From: Bacteroidota bacterium
GTDB taxonomy: Bacteria > Bacteroidota > Bacteroidia > Chitinophagales > Chitinophagaceae
Assembly (NCBI GenBank): GCA_023422565.1
Contig: JAFAGR010000096.1
Coordinates: 1 to 64,000 of the forward strand
DNA: 64,000 bases
Reading direction: 5' to 3'
Part shown: positions 1-8,233 of the stretch, in pieces
How positions within the stretch are numbered: position 1 is the stretch's first letter
Layout: each line of letters begins with the position of its first letter
Made by a program: the position numbers and the translations under genes
Notes under the pieces: generated by a model
Databases searched by the model: none
Told to the model about the DNA's origin: nothing
Seen by the model: the letters and a program-made list of their open reading frames with translations, nothing else

Positions 1-1
1 C

Positions 2-715
2 TGCAAGTTTCATTATAATGATGAGGCCACGGGAAAGGACAAGGAGAACATTCTTGAAAAGCAAAAGGAAAGTACTTTATTTATAACCGAAGGAGACAGT
101 GCGAGCGGATCGATCACTAAGGCACGGAACGTAAATACGCAGGCCGTGTTCAGTTTGCGCGGAAAACCGTTAAACAGCTTTGGACTTACAAAGAAGATCG
201 TGTATGAAAATGAGGAATTTAACCTCCTTCAGCATGCATTGAATATTGAAGAAGGTTATGAAGGGTTGCGTTACCATAATATTGTAATCGCTACCGATGC
301 AGACGTGGACGGACTGCACATCAGGCTGCTGTTAATGACTTTCTTCCTCCAGTTCTTCCCTGACCTTGTTAAGAACGGCCATGTTTATATTCTTGAAACT
401 CCTTTGTTCAGGGTGAGAAATAAGCAGGAAACAATTTATTGCTACGACGAAAGCGAAAAAATGGCCGCGGTGAAAAAACTGGGTAACAAGCCGGAGATCA
501 CGCGCTTCAAGGGTTTGGGAGAGATCAGCCCTGACGAGTTTGCACGTTTTATCGGCGAAGACATAAGGCTGCAACCCGTAATAATGGAATCAGGCGAACA
601 TATTCAGCAACTGCTCGAATATTACATGGGCAAAAACACTCCGCAGCGGCAGGATTTTATAATTGATAATTTAAAGCTGGAAGTTGATATGGCAACGGAA
701 ACAGCGGTTGCATAG
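2..715 (+). CDS. parE: DNA topoisomerase IV subunit B, C-terminal part (partial)
   Basis: ATPase subunit of topoisomerase IV, which decatenates daughter chromosomes together with ParC. Only the C-terminal 237 residues are present; the frame is open from base 2, so the gene begins left of the window. The TOPRIM signature TEGDSASGS is near the start, followed by [15 protein letters not shown] and the Mg-binding [12 protein letters not shown] motif; [17 protein letters not shown] is the usual GyrB/ParE C-terminal block. The form EGDSASGS instead of EGDSAGGS is what I know from Bacteroidota ParE, which favours ParE over GyrB. parC lies 1.2 kb downstream on the same strand, supporting the assignment. 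Confidence 0.95.
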   Translation, partial: CKFHYNDEATGKDKENILEKQKESTLFITEGDSASGSITKARNVNTQAVFSLRGKPLNSFGLTKKIVYENEEFNLLQHALNIEEGYEGLRYHNIVIATDADVDGLHIRLLLMTFFLQFFPDLVKNGHVYILETPLFRVRNKQETIYCYDESEKMAAVKKLGNKPEITRFKGLGEISPDEFARFIGEDIRLQPVIMESGEHIQQLLEYYMGKNTPQRQDFIIDNLKLEVDMATETAVA

Positions 716-745
716 CTTCCAGTTTCACTAAAGACGATTTAATAA

Positions 746-1582
746 ATGATCCACATAGTATTTAACGAGGCGGATGTAAAAACACTGGAATCAGCGATAG
801 AACTGGATGAATCGTTGGCAGGAAAAATAGTGCAGATAAAGGACGATTATGCGGTTGGTCCCATAAATAACCTTTACCAACGGGAAGGCATAGACGCACG
901 GAGAGAATGGTGGAGATCGGTTGTTGAAGGAGGAGATTACCAGCATCTCGCGGATGACGAAAGTATTGATGATTATACAGCGGTTGCCGGCGTGGTGGGC
1001 GAGTTGCGCCGCGATGAAACGGAGGAAGTTTGGATATGGGCCGCGCAGAACAAGCATGATGTAAGCGGCTATTACTTCCTTCTACATTATGTGAAAGAGT
1101 TCCAGGGCAGGGTGCAGATACTTTACCTGAACAACCTTCCTTTTATAAACGAAAAGGGAGGCATATTTTATCCCACCTGGATAAGCGAGATACCGCCAAA
1201 GGAGTTTTTGAAAGCAAAAAAACTGGCAAGGCCGATCACCCTGAGTGAATTTGAAGTGGACCCTGATGAATGGCAGAAGCTGGCATCAGAAGACCGCGGA
1301 GTTCGATTGCTGGAAGGAGGGAAGAAGCTGGTTCAGGAAGATTATGCTTTTTACGACAGCGAACTCAAAAAGTTCATCACCGGCGAATGGCAGAAGGCTT
1401 CCAAGATCATCAGCCAGTTTTTATCAAAATCTAAACACACTACCGGTGACGCCTACCTGCTTTGGAGATTGAAAACTATGGCGGCCATGGATCTTTTTGA
1501 TGTGCAGGGAAAGCTTCAGAACATGAAAGATTTTGAATTGAAAAATAAATCTGCCCGAAATGAAGAGGATAATACAAATTGA
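746..1582 (+). CDS. DUF1835 domain-containing protein
   Basis: A 278-residue soluble protein beginning MIHIVFNEADVKTLESAI. The N-terminal ~120 residues (IVFNEAD, GPINNLYQREGIDARREWW, then EVWIWAAQNKHDVSGYYFLLHYVKEF) match my recollection of the DUF1835 family; the C-terminal third looks like the companion DUF3658-type region. The function of the family is not established. There is no signal peptide and no membrane segment. It sits 30 bases after parE and its end overlaps the next gene by 23 bases, so it is probably cotranscribed with topoisomerase IV genes; that placement does not by itself imply a role in topology. Confidence 0.8.
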   Translation: MIHIVFNEADVKTLESAIELDESLAGKIVQIKDDYAVGPINNLYQREGIDARREWWRSVVEGGDYQHLADDESIDDYTAVAGVVGELRRDETEEVWIWAAQNKHDVSGYYFLLHYVKEFQGRVQILYLNNLPFINEKGGIFYPTWISEIPPKEFLKAKKLARPITLSEFEVDPDEWQKLASEDRGVRLLEGGKKLVQEDYAFYDSELKKFITGEWQKASKIISQFLSKSKHTTGDAYLLWRLKTMAAMDLFDVQGKLQNMKDFELKNKSARNEEDNTN

Positions 1583-1928
1583 AGAAGCGGCAATGTGGGC
1601 CGTCTCTCTAATTGGCCTGTATTACTTCTCTGCTGAATGGTGGTGGTACCTTTTATTATTACTCGGCCCGGATATAAGCATGATCGGCTACGCAGCCGGA
1701 AACCGCACGGGTGCAGCGTTTTACAACATTTTTCATCATAAAGGAATTGCTGTAGCGTTGGGCGCAATTGGGCTTGCAATAAATAATGAAACTTTAATTA
1801 TGACGGGCATTGTGCTTTTCGGCCATTCTTCGATGGACAGAATGTTTGGTTATGGCTTAAAGCATAACGAGGGATTTGCATTCACTCATTTAGGAAAGAT
1901 CGGAAAAGAAAAAGATCAGCAGGCTTAA
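1560..1928 (+). CDS. DUF4260 family small membrane protein
   Basis: A 122-residue protein with hydrophobic stretches at about residues 10-38 (AMWAVSLIGLYYFSAEWWWYLLLLLGPDISM) and 60-85, and the pattern GPDISMIGYAAGNRTGAAFYNIFHHK plus GHSSMDRMFGYGLKH that I associate with DUF4260. It is predicted to lie in the inner membrane; function unknown. The ATG at 1560 lies inside the end of the DUF1835 gene in another frame, a 23-base overlap that suggests translational coupling. parC starts 25 bases after its stop. Confidence 0.8.
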   Translation: MKRIIQIEEAAMWAVSLIGLYYFSAEWWWYLLLLLGPDISMIGYAAGNRTGAAFYNIFHHKGIAVALGAIGLAINNETLIMTGIVLFGHSSMDRMFGYGLKHNEGFAFTHLGKIGKEKDQQA

Positions 1929-1953
1929 AGAGCCTGATTAACCGGAACAAAAA

Positions 1954-4473
1954 ATGGCAAAAGGAAAAACAAAAGAGGAATATAAGCACAGTGAAACAGG
2001 TGTGAGCGGCCAGTATAAAAGCTGGTTTTTAGATTATGCCAGTTATGTGATACTTGAAAGAGCCGTACCTGCAATTGAAGACGGTTTAAAACCTGTACAG
2101 CGGCGCATACTTCACGCGATGAAGGAAATGGACGATGGCCGCTTCAATAAAGTGGCAAACATCATCGGTCAAAGTATGCAATACCATCCCCATGGTGATG
2201 CAAGTATCGGAGACGCGCTTGTAAACCTCGGGCAGAAAGACCTGCTGATAGAAACACAGGGAAACTGGGGAGATGTGAGAACCGGCGATGATGCAGCAGC
2301 GCCAAGATACATTGAGGCAAGGCTGAGCAAGTTTGCCCTGGAAGTTGCCTTTAACGCTAAAACCACTGAATGGCAACTTAGTTACGATGGCCGCAAAAAT
2401 GAACCGATAACGCTTCCCATGAAATTCCCGTTGCTGCTGGCACAGGGAGCAGAAGGTATCGCAGTGGGCCTCGCCACAAAAATTCTCCCGCACAATTTCT
2501 GTGAGCTCTGCGAAGCTTCCATAAAATACCTGCGTGGGAAAAAGTTTGAACTCTTTCCCGATTTCCAAACAGGAGGCACGCTTGACGCAACGGCCTACCA
2601 GGAAGGTAAACGCGGAGGAAAAGTAAGAGTGCGCGCGATCATTGAGGAAGTGGATAAAAAATCAATCGTGATCAGGAGCGTTCCCTACGGCGTAACCACA
2701 ACGCAATTGATGGAGAGCATTGTAAAGGCGAATGAGCAGGGAAAGATCAAAATAAAAAAAGTTACCGACCACACCGCAGCCGATGTTGAAATTATCATCG
2801 AACTCGCCCCGGGCATTTCACCTGACATCACCATTGATGCACTTTATGCCTTTACCGATTGCGAGATCAGTATTTCACCAAATGCATGCGTGATTGCTGA
2901 AAAAAAGCCGCAGTTTCTCGGGGTGCACGAATTGCTGAAAACCGCAACGGATAATACCCGGGAGCTGCTAAAAAAAGAACTTGAAATCAAGCTTCGCGAA
3001 CTGGAAGAGAAGTGGCATTATACTTCGCTTGAGAAAATATTCTTTGAAGAGAAGATCTACAAGGAACTTGAAAAGAAACACGAGACCTGGGAAAAAGTTC
3101 TCTTAGCGATAGAAAAAGCCTTTGTTCCTTTCAAAAAGCAATTGAAGCGCGAGGTGACCCGTGAAGATGTGCTCAAACTAACGGAAAAGCCTGTACGAAG
3201 AATTTACAAACTCGACATTGAAGACCTTATCACTCAAATAAAAAACCTGGAGGCGGAAATAAAGGGTGTAAAACATGACCTTGCCAACCTCGTGGATTTT
3301 GCGGTAGCCTATTATGAGAACCTGCTTAAAAAGTACGGAAAAGGCCGGGAAAGAAAAACCGAGATCAGGCAGTTTGATGTGATACAGGCTAAGAATGTGG
3401 CAATGGCCAACACCAAGCTCTATGCTAATTACGCAGACGGATTCATCGGTACCTCATTGAAGAAAGATGAATTTGTAACAGAATGCAGCGACCTTGATGA
3501 CATCTTATGTATAACACGCGGCGGTATTTTGAAAGTGGTTCGCGTTTCGGATAAAACCTTTATCGGTAAAGACATTTTACATGTGGCCGTTTTTCAAAAG
3601 AATGACGATCGCACCACGTATAACATGATATACACCGATGGTAAGTCTGGCGTTAGTTATGCGAAGCGGTTTAACGTAACCGGTATCACGCGTGAAAAGG
3701 AATACATACTTACTAAATCAGAAGAAAAATCAAAGGTTCATTACTTATCCGTGAACGCGAACGGTGAGGCTGAGGTAGTGAAGATTGTATTGAGCCCGAA
3801 TTGCGCGGCAAAGAAAAAAGAACTTGAATTTTATTTTGAAGAACTGGAAATAAAGGGGCGTGGCAGTATAGGCAACCAGGTAACGAAGTACCCGATCCGC
3901 ACGGTGAAATTCAAAGAAGCGGGAAAATCCACACTGGATGCGAAAAAAATGTGGTTCGACAATAAATTCGGCCGCCTCAATACGGAGGAGAAGGGAGAGT
4001 ACCTGGGAATGTTCGAAGCGGAAGACAGGATACTTGTTATTTACGATGATGGCCAGTACGAGATCACCGACCAGGAACTAACGCAGCGGTTCGATCCGGA
4101 AAAAATAATGCTTATTGAGAAGTTTGATCCCGAAAGCGTGATCACTGCGGTGTATCTCGACCAGGAAAAATTGCAGTTTAACATTAAGCGCTTCCGGATA
4201 GAAACCTCAACATTGTATAACAAATTTCTCTTTATAAAAGAAGGCAAGGGAAACCGGCTGGAAGCAGTTACCACTGAGTCAGCACCGGTATTATTGGTTC
4301 AATCAGGCCGTGGCGCCCAGGCGAAAAGCGCGAAACATAAAGTGGATAAAACAGTTGAAATTACAGGCTGGAAGGCTGTAGGTACAAAGCTTATCGATTT
4401 TACCAAATCGGTGGAGATGGAATGGGAACGTTCAGCAAAAACGGCGCAGCAGCAGCCCGGGCTGTTTGACTAA
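1954..4473 (+). CDS. parC: DNA topoisomerase IV subunit A
   Basis: Breakage-reunion subunit of topoisomerase IV, partner of ParE; 839 residues. The N-terminal winged-helix/tower core is clear: YASYVILERAVPAIEDGLKPVQRRIL, then [14 protein letters not shown] (about 78-91), and the catalytic tyrosine Y119 in AAAPRYIEARLSKF. The C-terminal part from about residue 490 carries the beta-pinwheel-like repeats, ending in a short QQQPGLFD tail. The position equivalent to the quinolone-determining serine is alanine (A83), which is reported separately. It closes the parE-DUF1835-DUF4260-parC run and is followed by a strong hairpin terminator. Confidence 0.95.
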   Translation: MAKGKTKEEYKHSETGVSGQYKSWFLDYASYVILERAVPAIEDGLKPVQRRILHAMKEMDDGRFNKVANIIGQSMQYHPHGDASIGDALVNLGQKDLLIETQGNWGDVRTGDDAAAPRYIEARLSKFALEVAFNAKTTEWQLSYDGRKNEPITLPMKFPLLLAQGAEGIAVGLATKILPHNFCELCEASIKYLRGKKFELFPDFQTGGTLDATAYQEGKRGGKVRVRAIIEEVDKKSIVIRSVPYGVTTTQLMESIVKANEQGKIKIKKVTDHTAADVEIIIELAPGISPDITIDALYAFTDCEISISPNACVIAEKKPQFLGVHELLKTATDNTRELLKKELEIKLRELEEKWHYTSLEKIFFEEKIYKELEKKHETWEKVLLAIEKAFVPFKKQLKREVTREDVLKLTEKPVRRIYKLDIEDLITQIKNLEAEIKGVKHDLANLVDFAVAYYENLLKKYGKGRERKTEIRQFDVIQAKNVAMANTKLYANYADGFIGTSLKKDEFVTECSDLDDILCITRGGILKVVRVSDKTFIGKDILHVAVFQKNDDRTTYNMIYTDGKSGVSYAKRFNVTGITREKEYILTKSEEKSKVHYLSVNANGEAEVVKIVLSPNCAAKKKELEFYFEELEIKGRGSIGNQVTKYPIRTVKFKEAGKSTLDAKKMWFDNKFGRLNTEEKGEYLGMFEAEDRILVIYDDGQYEITDQELTQRFDPEKIMLIEKFDPESVITAVYLDQEKLQFNIKRFRIETSTLYNKFLFIKEGKGNRLEAVTTESAPVLLVQSGRGAQAKSAKHKVDKTVEITGWKAVGTKLIDFTKSVEMEWERSAKTAQQQPGLFD

Positions 4474-4476
4474 AAG

Positions 4477-4511
4477 AAAAAAGGTGACTGCATAATGTAG
4501 TCACCTTTTTT
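4477..4511. terminator. Bidirectional intrinsic terminator between parC and the T9SS protein gene
   Basis: Perfect 13-bp inverted repeat (4477-4489 with 4499-4511) around a 9-base loop; six A on the left and six T on the right give a T tract in both directions. It separates the converging parC and 4531-6597 genes. Confidence 0.9.
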
Positions 4512-4530
4512 CCGTAAAGCATCCTGGTAT

Positions 4531-6597
4531 TTATTTGGCTTTCACCAATCTTAATGTTTTCCTTTCCGAACCATTAACAATTTCGGCGAAATAGATTCCT
4601 GCTTTCCAATTTTCACCTATGCGCACTACAGTAGAATTGATTCTGCTTTGAGTTTGCATCAATCTGCCGTTTGCATCGTAAATTTTAATGAGCGCATTTT
4701 TCGACGGTATTTCGGAGAATGTCACATTGAAGTAAGCCGCCGAAGGATTTGGAGATGCAATCACCTCCTCACTCAACTCATTGCTGAAGGCTATCCGGCT
4801 TTCAACGTTTACGGGTTCTGGCACTACACAATTTGGACGAACTTCCAGGCTGCCCTCGCTTCCCGCAACAAGTGCACCTGATCCAAATGATCCGTTAATA
4901 GACACCCTCGCTTCAAAGAAGTAATTGCAAACAGGCGCCTGCACGCTGAAGGCCGAACCTTCAATTCCTTTTCCATCATATTTTACTGAGATCACGTAAG
5001 AATTGCCGGGAGTTGCATTTGAAATTTTCACGCGGCCCTGGCCCACACTCACTTCAGAGCCGTTGCTAACCTTATTGCACTGAAGGTCGTGCGCCCTGAT
5101 CTGGTTGCCTTGAATGGTGAACATCTTAAATGATGCACATGAGCGGGTTTGTACCACATCTACATAAAAACTGTTACCGGCGCCCAATACCGCAGGCGCA
5201 TCAACAACAGCATAATAATAGAAATTCTTCGGAGAGACTTTTTTCACTTTGTTACCGGCAGTTGTATAGCAGGCATATTCAAGCGGTGCGCCACCACTTG
5301 AAAAAGATGCACATGATACGTTCGCGTAGAAGATGTGCGGCGTGGCCACGTTGCATTCAGCCGGCCAGGTAACTGTACGGTTTTCACTTACAGAATTGCC
5401 GGAAACATCGGTAGCGGTGAAATGCCTTGTTTGTGAATAATTCGTGCCGATCAAAACAGCCGGATCTGTTACAACATCGGGCACGAGGCTACCGCAATTA
5501 TCGGATGCAGTTGCCGACCCCAATGCCGCGTCTATATCCGCTGCGGAAGGATCGCAACCAAGTTCCGGCGTTGTTCCTGTCACCTGCAATTCGGGATCGA
5601 TCTCATCAGTTACAGTTACTGTTGCTGTGCAGGTTACCGGGGTTCCATTACGTGTAACGGTAACGGTTACACTATTATCACCAAGGTTGGAGCAATTGAA
5701 CGAAGACTGGGATAAAGCGATGTCGGTAATTCCGCAGTTTCCTATAACCGCATCGGTAACCATAGATGCCGTGATGCTTGCCTGCCCTGAAGCATCCAGT
5801 GATATAGATGCTGGTGTGCAGTTGATCTGAAAAGAGTTGCCCGCATCTACGAAAACGTATAACTCGCGCACATCGTAAAGTGCTGCGTTATCGGCAAGCG
5901 TCCAGTCTGTATTAGCGCCTGGAAAATTTCCTATGCCGAGATCTTCGGCGGTGGCGCCGGCAAAGGCCCAACCATTATAAGCCAGAATCGTTTCAAGCGA
6001 GTTGAAATCGTGTATCTGAAATGATCCATAGCAATTTTCTCCCGGAATTATTTCATCGCCAAAATCGTAACTAAAATCTGACGCACCCGCCACACCGCCC
6101 GCATTTGCGGTATTGTAGCAATTTGACCAGAACTCTATATTTCCGGTAATACCTGTACGCGGCGCCTGCGAGTAGTGTAACACGTTCATGTTGCTGACCT
6201 GTTGTTGAAAAGTGACCGTGCCCGTTGGTATGGAGATCTCTGAAAGATTTGGAGTGAATGCATCCATGGAAATCCAGACCCATTGCGGCCCAAGAAACAC
6301 TGATTCCAGTTTTACGTAATAGGCAATGCGGGTAAAGGTTGATGCAGCAAGGACCGCGCTGTTGTTTACGGAATACGGAATATCCGCCTGCGTGGCCCAG
6401 GTTTGATTAGCTGCAGGAATCGGAAGTTGGTAAACAAGATTAAACCCCGATGCCTCCGGTACATTGGCCAGTATCTCCGCAGGAGCAGGGAATACCGGAT
6501 CCCCACAGTTCGTTTGTGCGTAACCGGGAGCGAGGGTGGAAACGAATAATGCCAAAAGCATTACCCGCGAGTAACGTTTGAGTAAAGTGAAATTCAT
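4531..6597 (-). CDS. T9SS-secreted protein with Ig-like/HYR-like segment and C-terminal sorting domain
   Basis: A 688-residue secreted protein. Residues 1-27 form a signal peptide ending GYAQ. Around the middle lies a cysteine-rich adhesion-like segment (CTATVTVTDEIDPELQV and SATASDNCGSLVPDV), resembling the HYR-type repeats common in Bacteroidota surface proteins. The last ~80 residues form the type A T9SS sorting domain: ASPNPSAAYFNVTF, then IKIYDANGRLMQTQ, GIYFAEIVNGSERKTLRLVK. By family knowledge it is exported by Sec, passed through the type IX machinery and released or anchored at the surface. I recognise no catalytic domain. It is transcribed alone, convergent with parC. Confidence 0.85.
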   Translation of the reverse strand: MNFTLLKRYSRVMLLALFVSTLAPGYAQTNCGDPVFPAPAEILANVPEASGFNLVYQLPIPAANQTWATQADIPYSVNNSAVLAASTFTRIAYYVKLESVFLGPQWVWISMDAFTPNLSEISIPTGTVTFQQQVSNMNVLHYSQAPRTGITGNIEFWSNCYNTANAGGVAGASDFSYDFGDEIIPGENCYGSFQIHDFNSLETILAYNGWAFAGATAEDLGIGNFPGANTDWTLADNAALYDVRELYVFVDAGNSFQINCTPASISLDASGQASITASMVTDAVIGNCGITDIALSQSSFNCSNLGDNSVTVTVTRNGTPVTCTATVTVTDEIDPELQVTGTTPELGCDPSAADIDAALGSATASDNCGSLVPDVVTDPAVLIGTNYSQTRHFTATDVSGNSVSENRTVTWPAECNVATPHIFYANVSCASFSSGGAPLEYACYTTAGNKVKKVSPKNFYYYAVVDAPAVLGAGNSFYVDVVQTRSCASFKMFTIQGNQIRAHDLQCNKVSNGSEVSVGQGRVKISNATPGNSYVISVKYDGKGIEGSAFSVQAPVCNYFFEARVSINGSFGSGALVAGSEGSLEVRPNCVVPEPVNVESRIAFSNELSEEVIASPNPSAAYFNVTFSEIPSKNALIKIYDANGRLMQTQSRINSTVVRIGENWKAGIYFAEIVNGSERKTLRLVKAK

Positions 6598-6647
6598 ACT
6601 TTTTAAAATTTTTTGTATTAGGAATGGCGGCTTTTAGGAGAGTTGGA

Positions 6648-6665
6648 TAAGATCAGTAAGATCAG
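6648..6665. repeat. Tandem 9-bp repeat (TAAGATCAG x2)
   Basis: Two exact adjacent copies of TAAGATCAG in the 273-base gap between two divergent genes, about 50 bases upstream of the T9SS protein start. It may be a regulator site or chance. Confidence 0.5.
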
Positions 6666-6824
6666 GGGTACGGTAATAGCCAGGCAGGAATTTATGAGGA
6701 TAATGCGATAGGTATAACCGTGGTTGTTTTTTCCGGAGAGTTACAGAGGAGGCGTAAAGAAAGAAAATTTGCAATAAAAATGCAAGATTCTAATGCGTTT
6801 TTTTTAGAAAGAGCACTTTAGCGC

Positions 6825-6854
6825 TTGCGGAGGAGGGCGCCCATTCTATATTTG
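6825..6854 (+). promoter_or_regulatory. Bacteroidota sigma-70 promoter for 6871 gene
   Basis: TTG at 6825-6827, a 19-base spacer and TATATTTG at 6847-6854 match the phylum consensus TTTG-N19-TAnnTTTG. The TTG start codon follows 16 bases after the box, giving a very short leader. Confidence 0.75.
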
Positions 6855-6870
6855 CACCAAAAAAATTGCG

Positions 6871-7266
6871 TTGACGTCAACCATAATATATATCATAATA
6901 GCTTTTCTCGCCGGCTTTGGCTTAGCCTGGGTTATACGCACCATCGCAATAGTTAAGATCACGAAGGCTACAAAAAGCATTGAAGGGTATCTTGAAAGCG
7001 AGCGCCTGATGAAGGAGAAACTTCAGAAAGAAAACATGACGATTCTCCAGTTGAAAACTGCTCTTGAATCAGAAAAGCAGGGCAAGATCTCAGAATTGCA
7101 GGAAGTGATCAGGCAGATGGATTCAGATATTCTCCTTCTGCAAAAACATAATGAGGAAACAGAAGACCTCCTTAAACGCACAGCGCCTGCATTACATGAA
7201 TTGAAACTTAAATTGATAGAGGCGAATAATACCATCGCCCGCTACAAAGGGCAGCTGGGCAAATGA
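6871..7266 (+). CDS. Membrane-anchored coiled-coil protein, unknown function
   Basis: A 131-residue protein. Residues 5-25 (IIYIIIAFLAGFGLAWVIRT) form one N-terminal membrane segment; residues 30-130 are charged and helical (IEGYLESERLMKEKLQKEN, LQLKTALESEKQGKISELQE), almost certainly a coiled coil. This layout resembles small membrane-tethered proteins of the RmuC-N-terminus or YhcB kind, but I cannot assign a family. The start is TTG: no ATG precedes residue 47, and starting later would remove the membrane segment. A perfect promoter sits just upstream. Its stop TGA abuts the stop of the converging HD gene within TGATCA. Confidence 0.75.
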   Translation: MTSTIIYIIIAFLAGFGLAWVIRTIAIVKITKATKSIEGYLESERLMKEKLQKENMTILQLKTALESEKQGKISELQEVIRQMDSDILLLQKHNEETEDLLKRTAPALHELKLKLIEANNTIARYKGQLGK

Positions 7267-7854
7267 TCACACCATCTTCATACAGGCCTCCACGGTAGCG
7301 ACTGCTTTTGCATATAATCCCGGATCGCCCATCGTTATTTCTTTCAGCATTGTTTTGTATTCGTGCAACATTTTCCTTGCAAATCCCGGATCGTGCTCCG
7401 CCGTATCCGGTGCATTATCTAAAATATCGGCGTATTTGATCGTTTGCGCTTCAGCACTCGTTTGTTTTATCCTCTCGAACTCTTTTGCCTTCCGCGCGCG
7501 CCTGTTTAAGTGAGGAAAATTCGATTTTGTATATACATCGGTCATTTCAATCACGAGGTTCAAAGTATGCAGAGCAGCTTCTTCCGGAATGATACTCAAC
7601 AAAAAATCTTTCATCTTCGCTTCATCCACTTCGGTATCTTCAAGTACATCGTGCAATAATGCAGCCGCCAATACCTCAAAGGATGCACCCGCACTGCGGC
7701 ATGTCTCCATCACTCTTACCGGGTGCTTTATGTAAGGTTCATCACGATACTTTCTTTTTTGAGTGCCATGAGCTGCTGTGGCAAAGTTCAACACCTTTTG
7801 AAGAGAAGTTGCCTCCGCGGAAGTGCCGTAATTGAACTGAAGTTGATTTTCCAT
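7267..7854 (-). CDS. Single-domain HD protein, (p)ppGpp hydrolase-like (MESH1/SpoT type)
   Basis: A 195-residue protein consisting of one HD domain of the RelA/SpoT hydrolase kind. Visible motifs are YIKHPVRV (H44), ALLHDVLEDTE (H68, D69, E72, D73) and IKYADILDN (D143, N147), the metal- and nucleotide-binding positions known from SpoT and MESH1. There is no synthetase, TGS or ACT domain. By family it would hydrolyse (p)ppGpp or a related nucleotide in the cytoplasm; substrate is inferred. I chose the ATG at 7854 over an in-frame TTG at 7872, because conserved sequence begins after it and it leaves room for the divergent acylphosphatase gene 29 bases away. Confidence 0.8.
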   Translation of the reverse strand: MENQLQFNYGTSAEATSLQKVLNFATAAHGTQKRKYRDEPYIKHPVRVMETCRSAGASFEVLAAALLHDVLEDTEVDEAKMKDFLLSIIPEEAALHTLNLVIEMTDVYTKSNFPHLNRRARKAKEFERIKQTSAEAQTIKYADILDNAPDTAEHDPGFARKMLHEYKTMLKEITMGDPGLYAKAVATVEACMKMV

Positions 7855-7883
7855 TGTATTTTTATCAAACAAGAATCATACGG

Positions 7884-8153
7884 ATGTCCACATTTCATAT
7901 AATTGTTTCAGGAAAAGTTCAGGGTGTGTTCTTTCGTGTAAATGCACGCAACAAAGCCAGTGAATTGGGACTTACCGGTTGGGTGAAAAATACGCCTGAG
8001 GGCAAGGTTGAAATTGTTGCCACCGGAAATGATCAATCGCTCTTTCATTTTACAGAATGGTGCAAGCGCGGCCCTGAAAAAGCAGAAGTTGCAGATGTGG
8101 CCATAACAAAGTGTGATCCGCAGATCTTCAGCAGCTTTATTATAATCCGATAA
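7884..8153 (+). CDS. acyP: Acylphosphatase
   Basis: An 89-residue enzyme hydrolysing acyl phosphates such as acetyl phosphate or 1,3-bisphosphoglycerate. The whole family pattern is present: IIVSGKVQGVFFRVNARNKA with catalytic R18 and GWVKNTPEGKVEI with catalytic N36; length is normal for the family. I start at ATG 7884 (MSTFHIIVSG), which matches the usual N terminus; an upstream in-frame codon adds residues unlike the family. It is divergent from the HD protein gene with only 29 bases between the start codons, so its promoter must overlap that gene's start. Confidence 0.92.
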   Translation: MSTFHIIVSGKVQGVFFRVNARNKASELGLTGWVKNTPEGKVEIVATGNDQSLFHFTEWCKRGPEKAEVADVAITKCDPQIFSSFIIIR

Positions 8154-8233
8154 AAGCAATTTGCTTTAATTTAACACCAATTAGTTAGAGAATCGTTGAA
8201 AATTTATCTCTATTAGTGCAAACAAACTGCACT

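Noticed and set aside
8151..8166. AAAGCA/TGCTTT inverted repeat after acylphosphatase considered as terminator
   Set aside because: Only six base pairs, nearly all A-T, and no strong T run; too weak to call.
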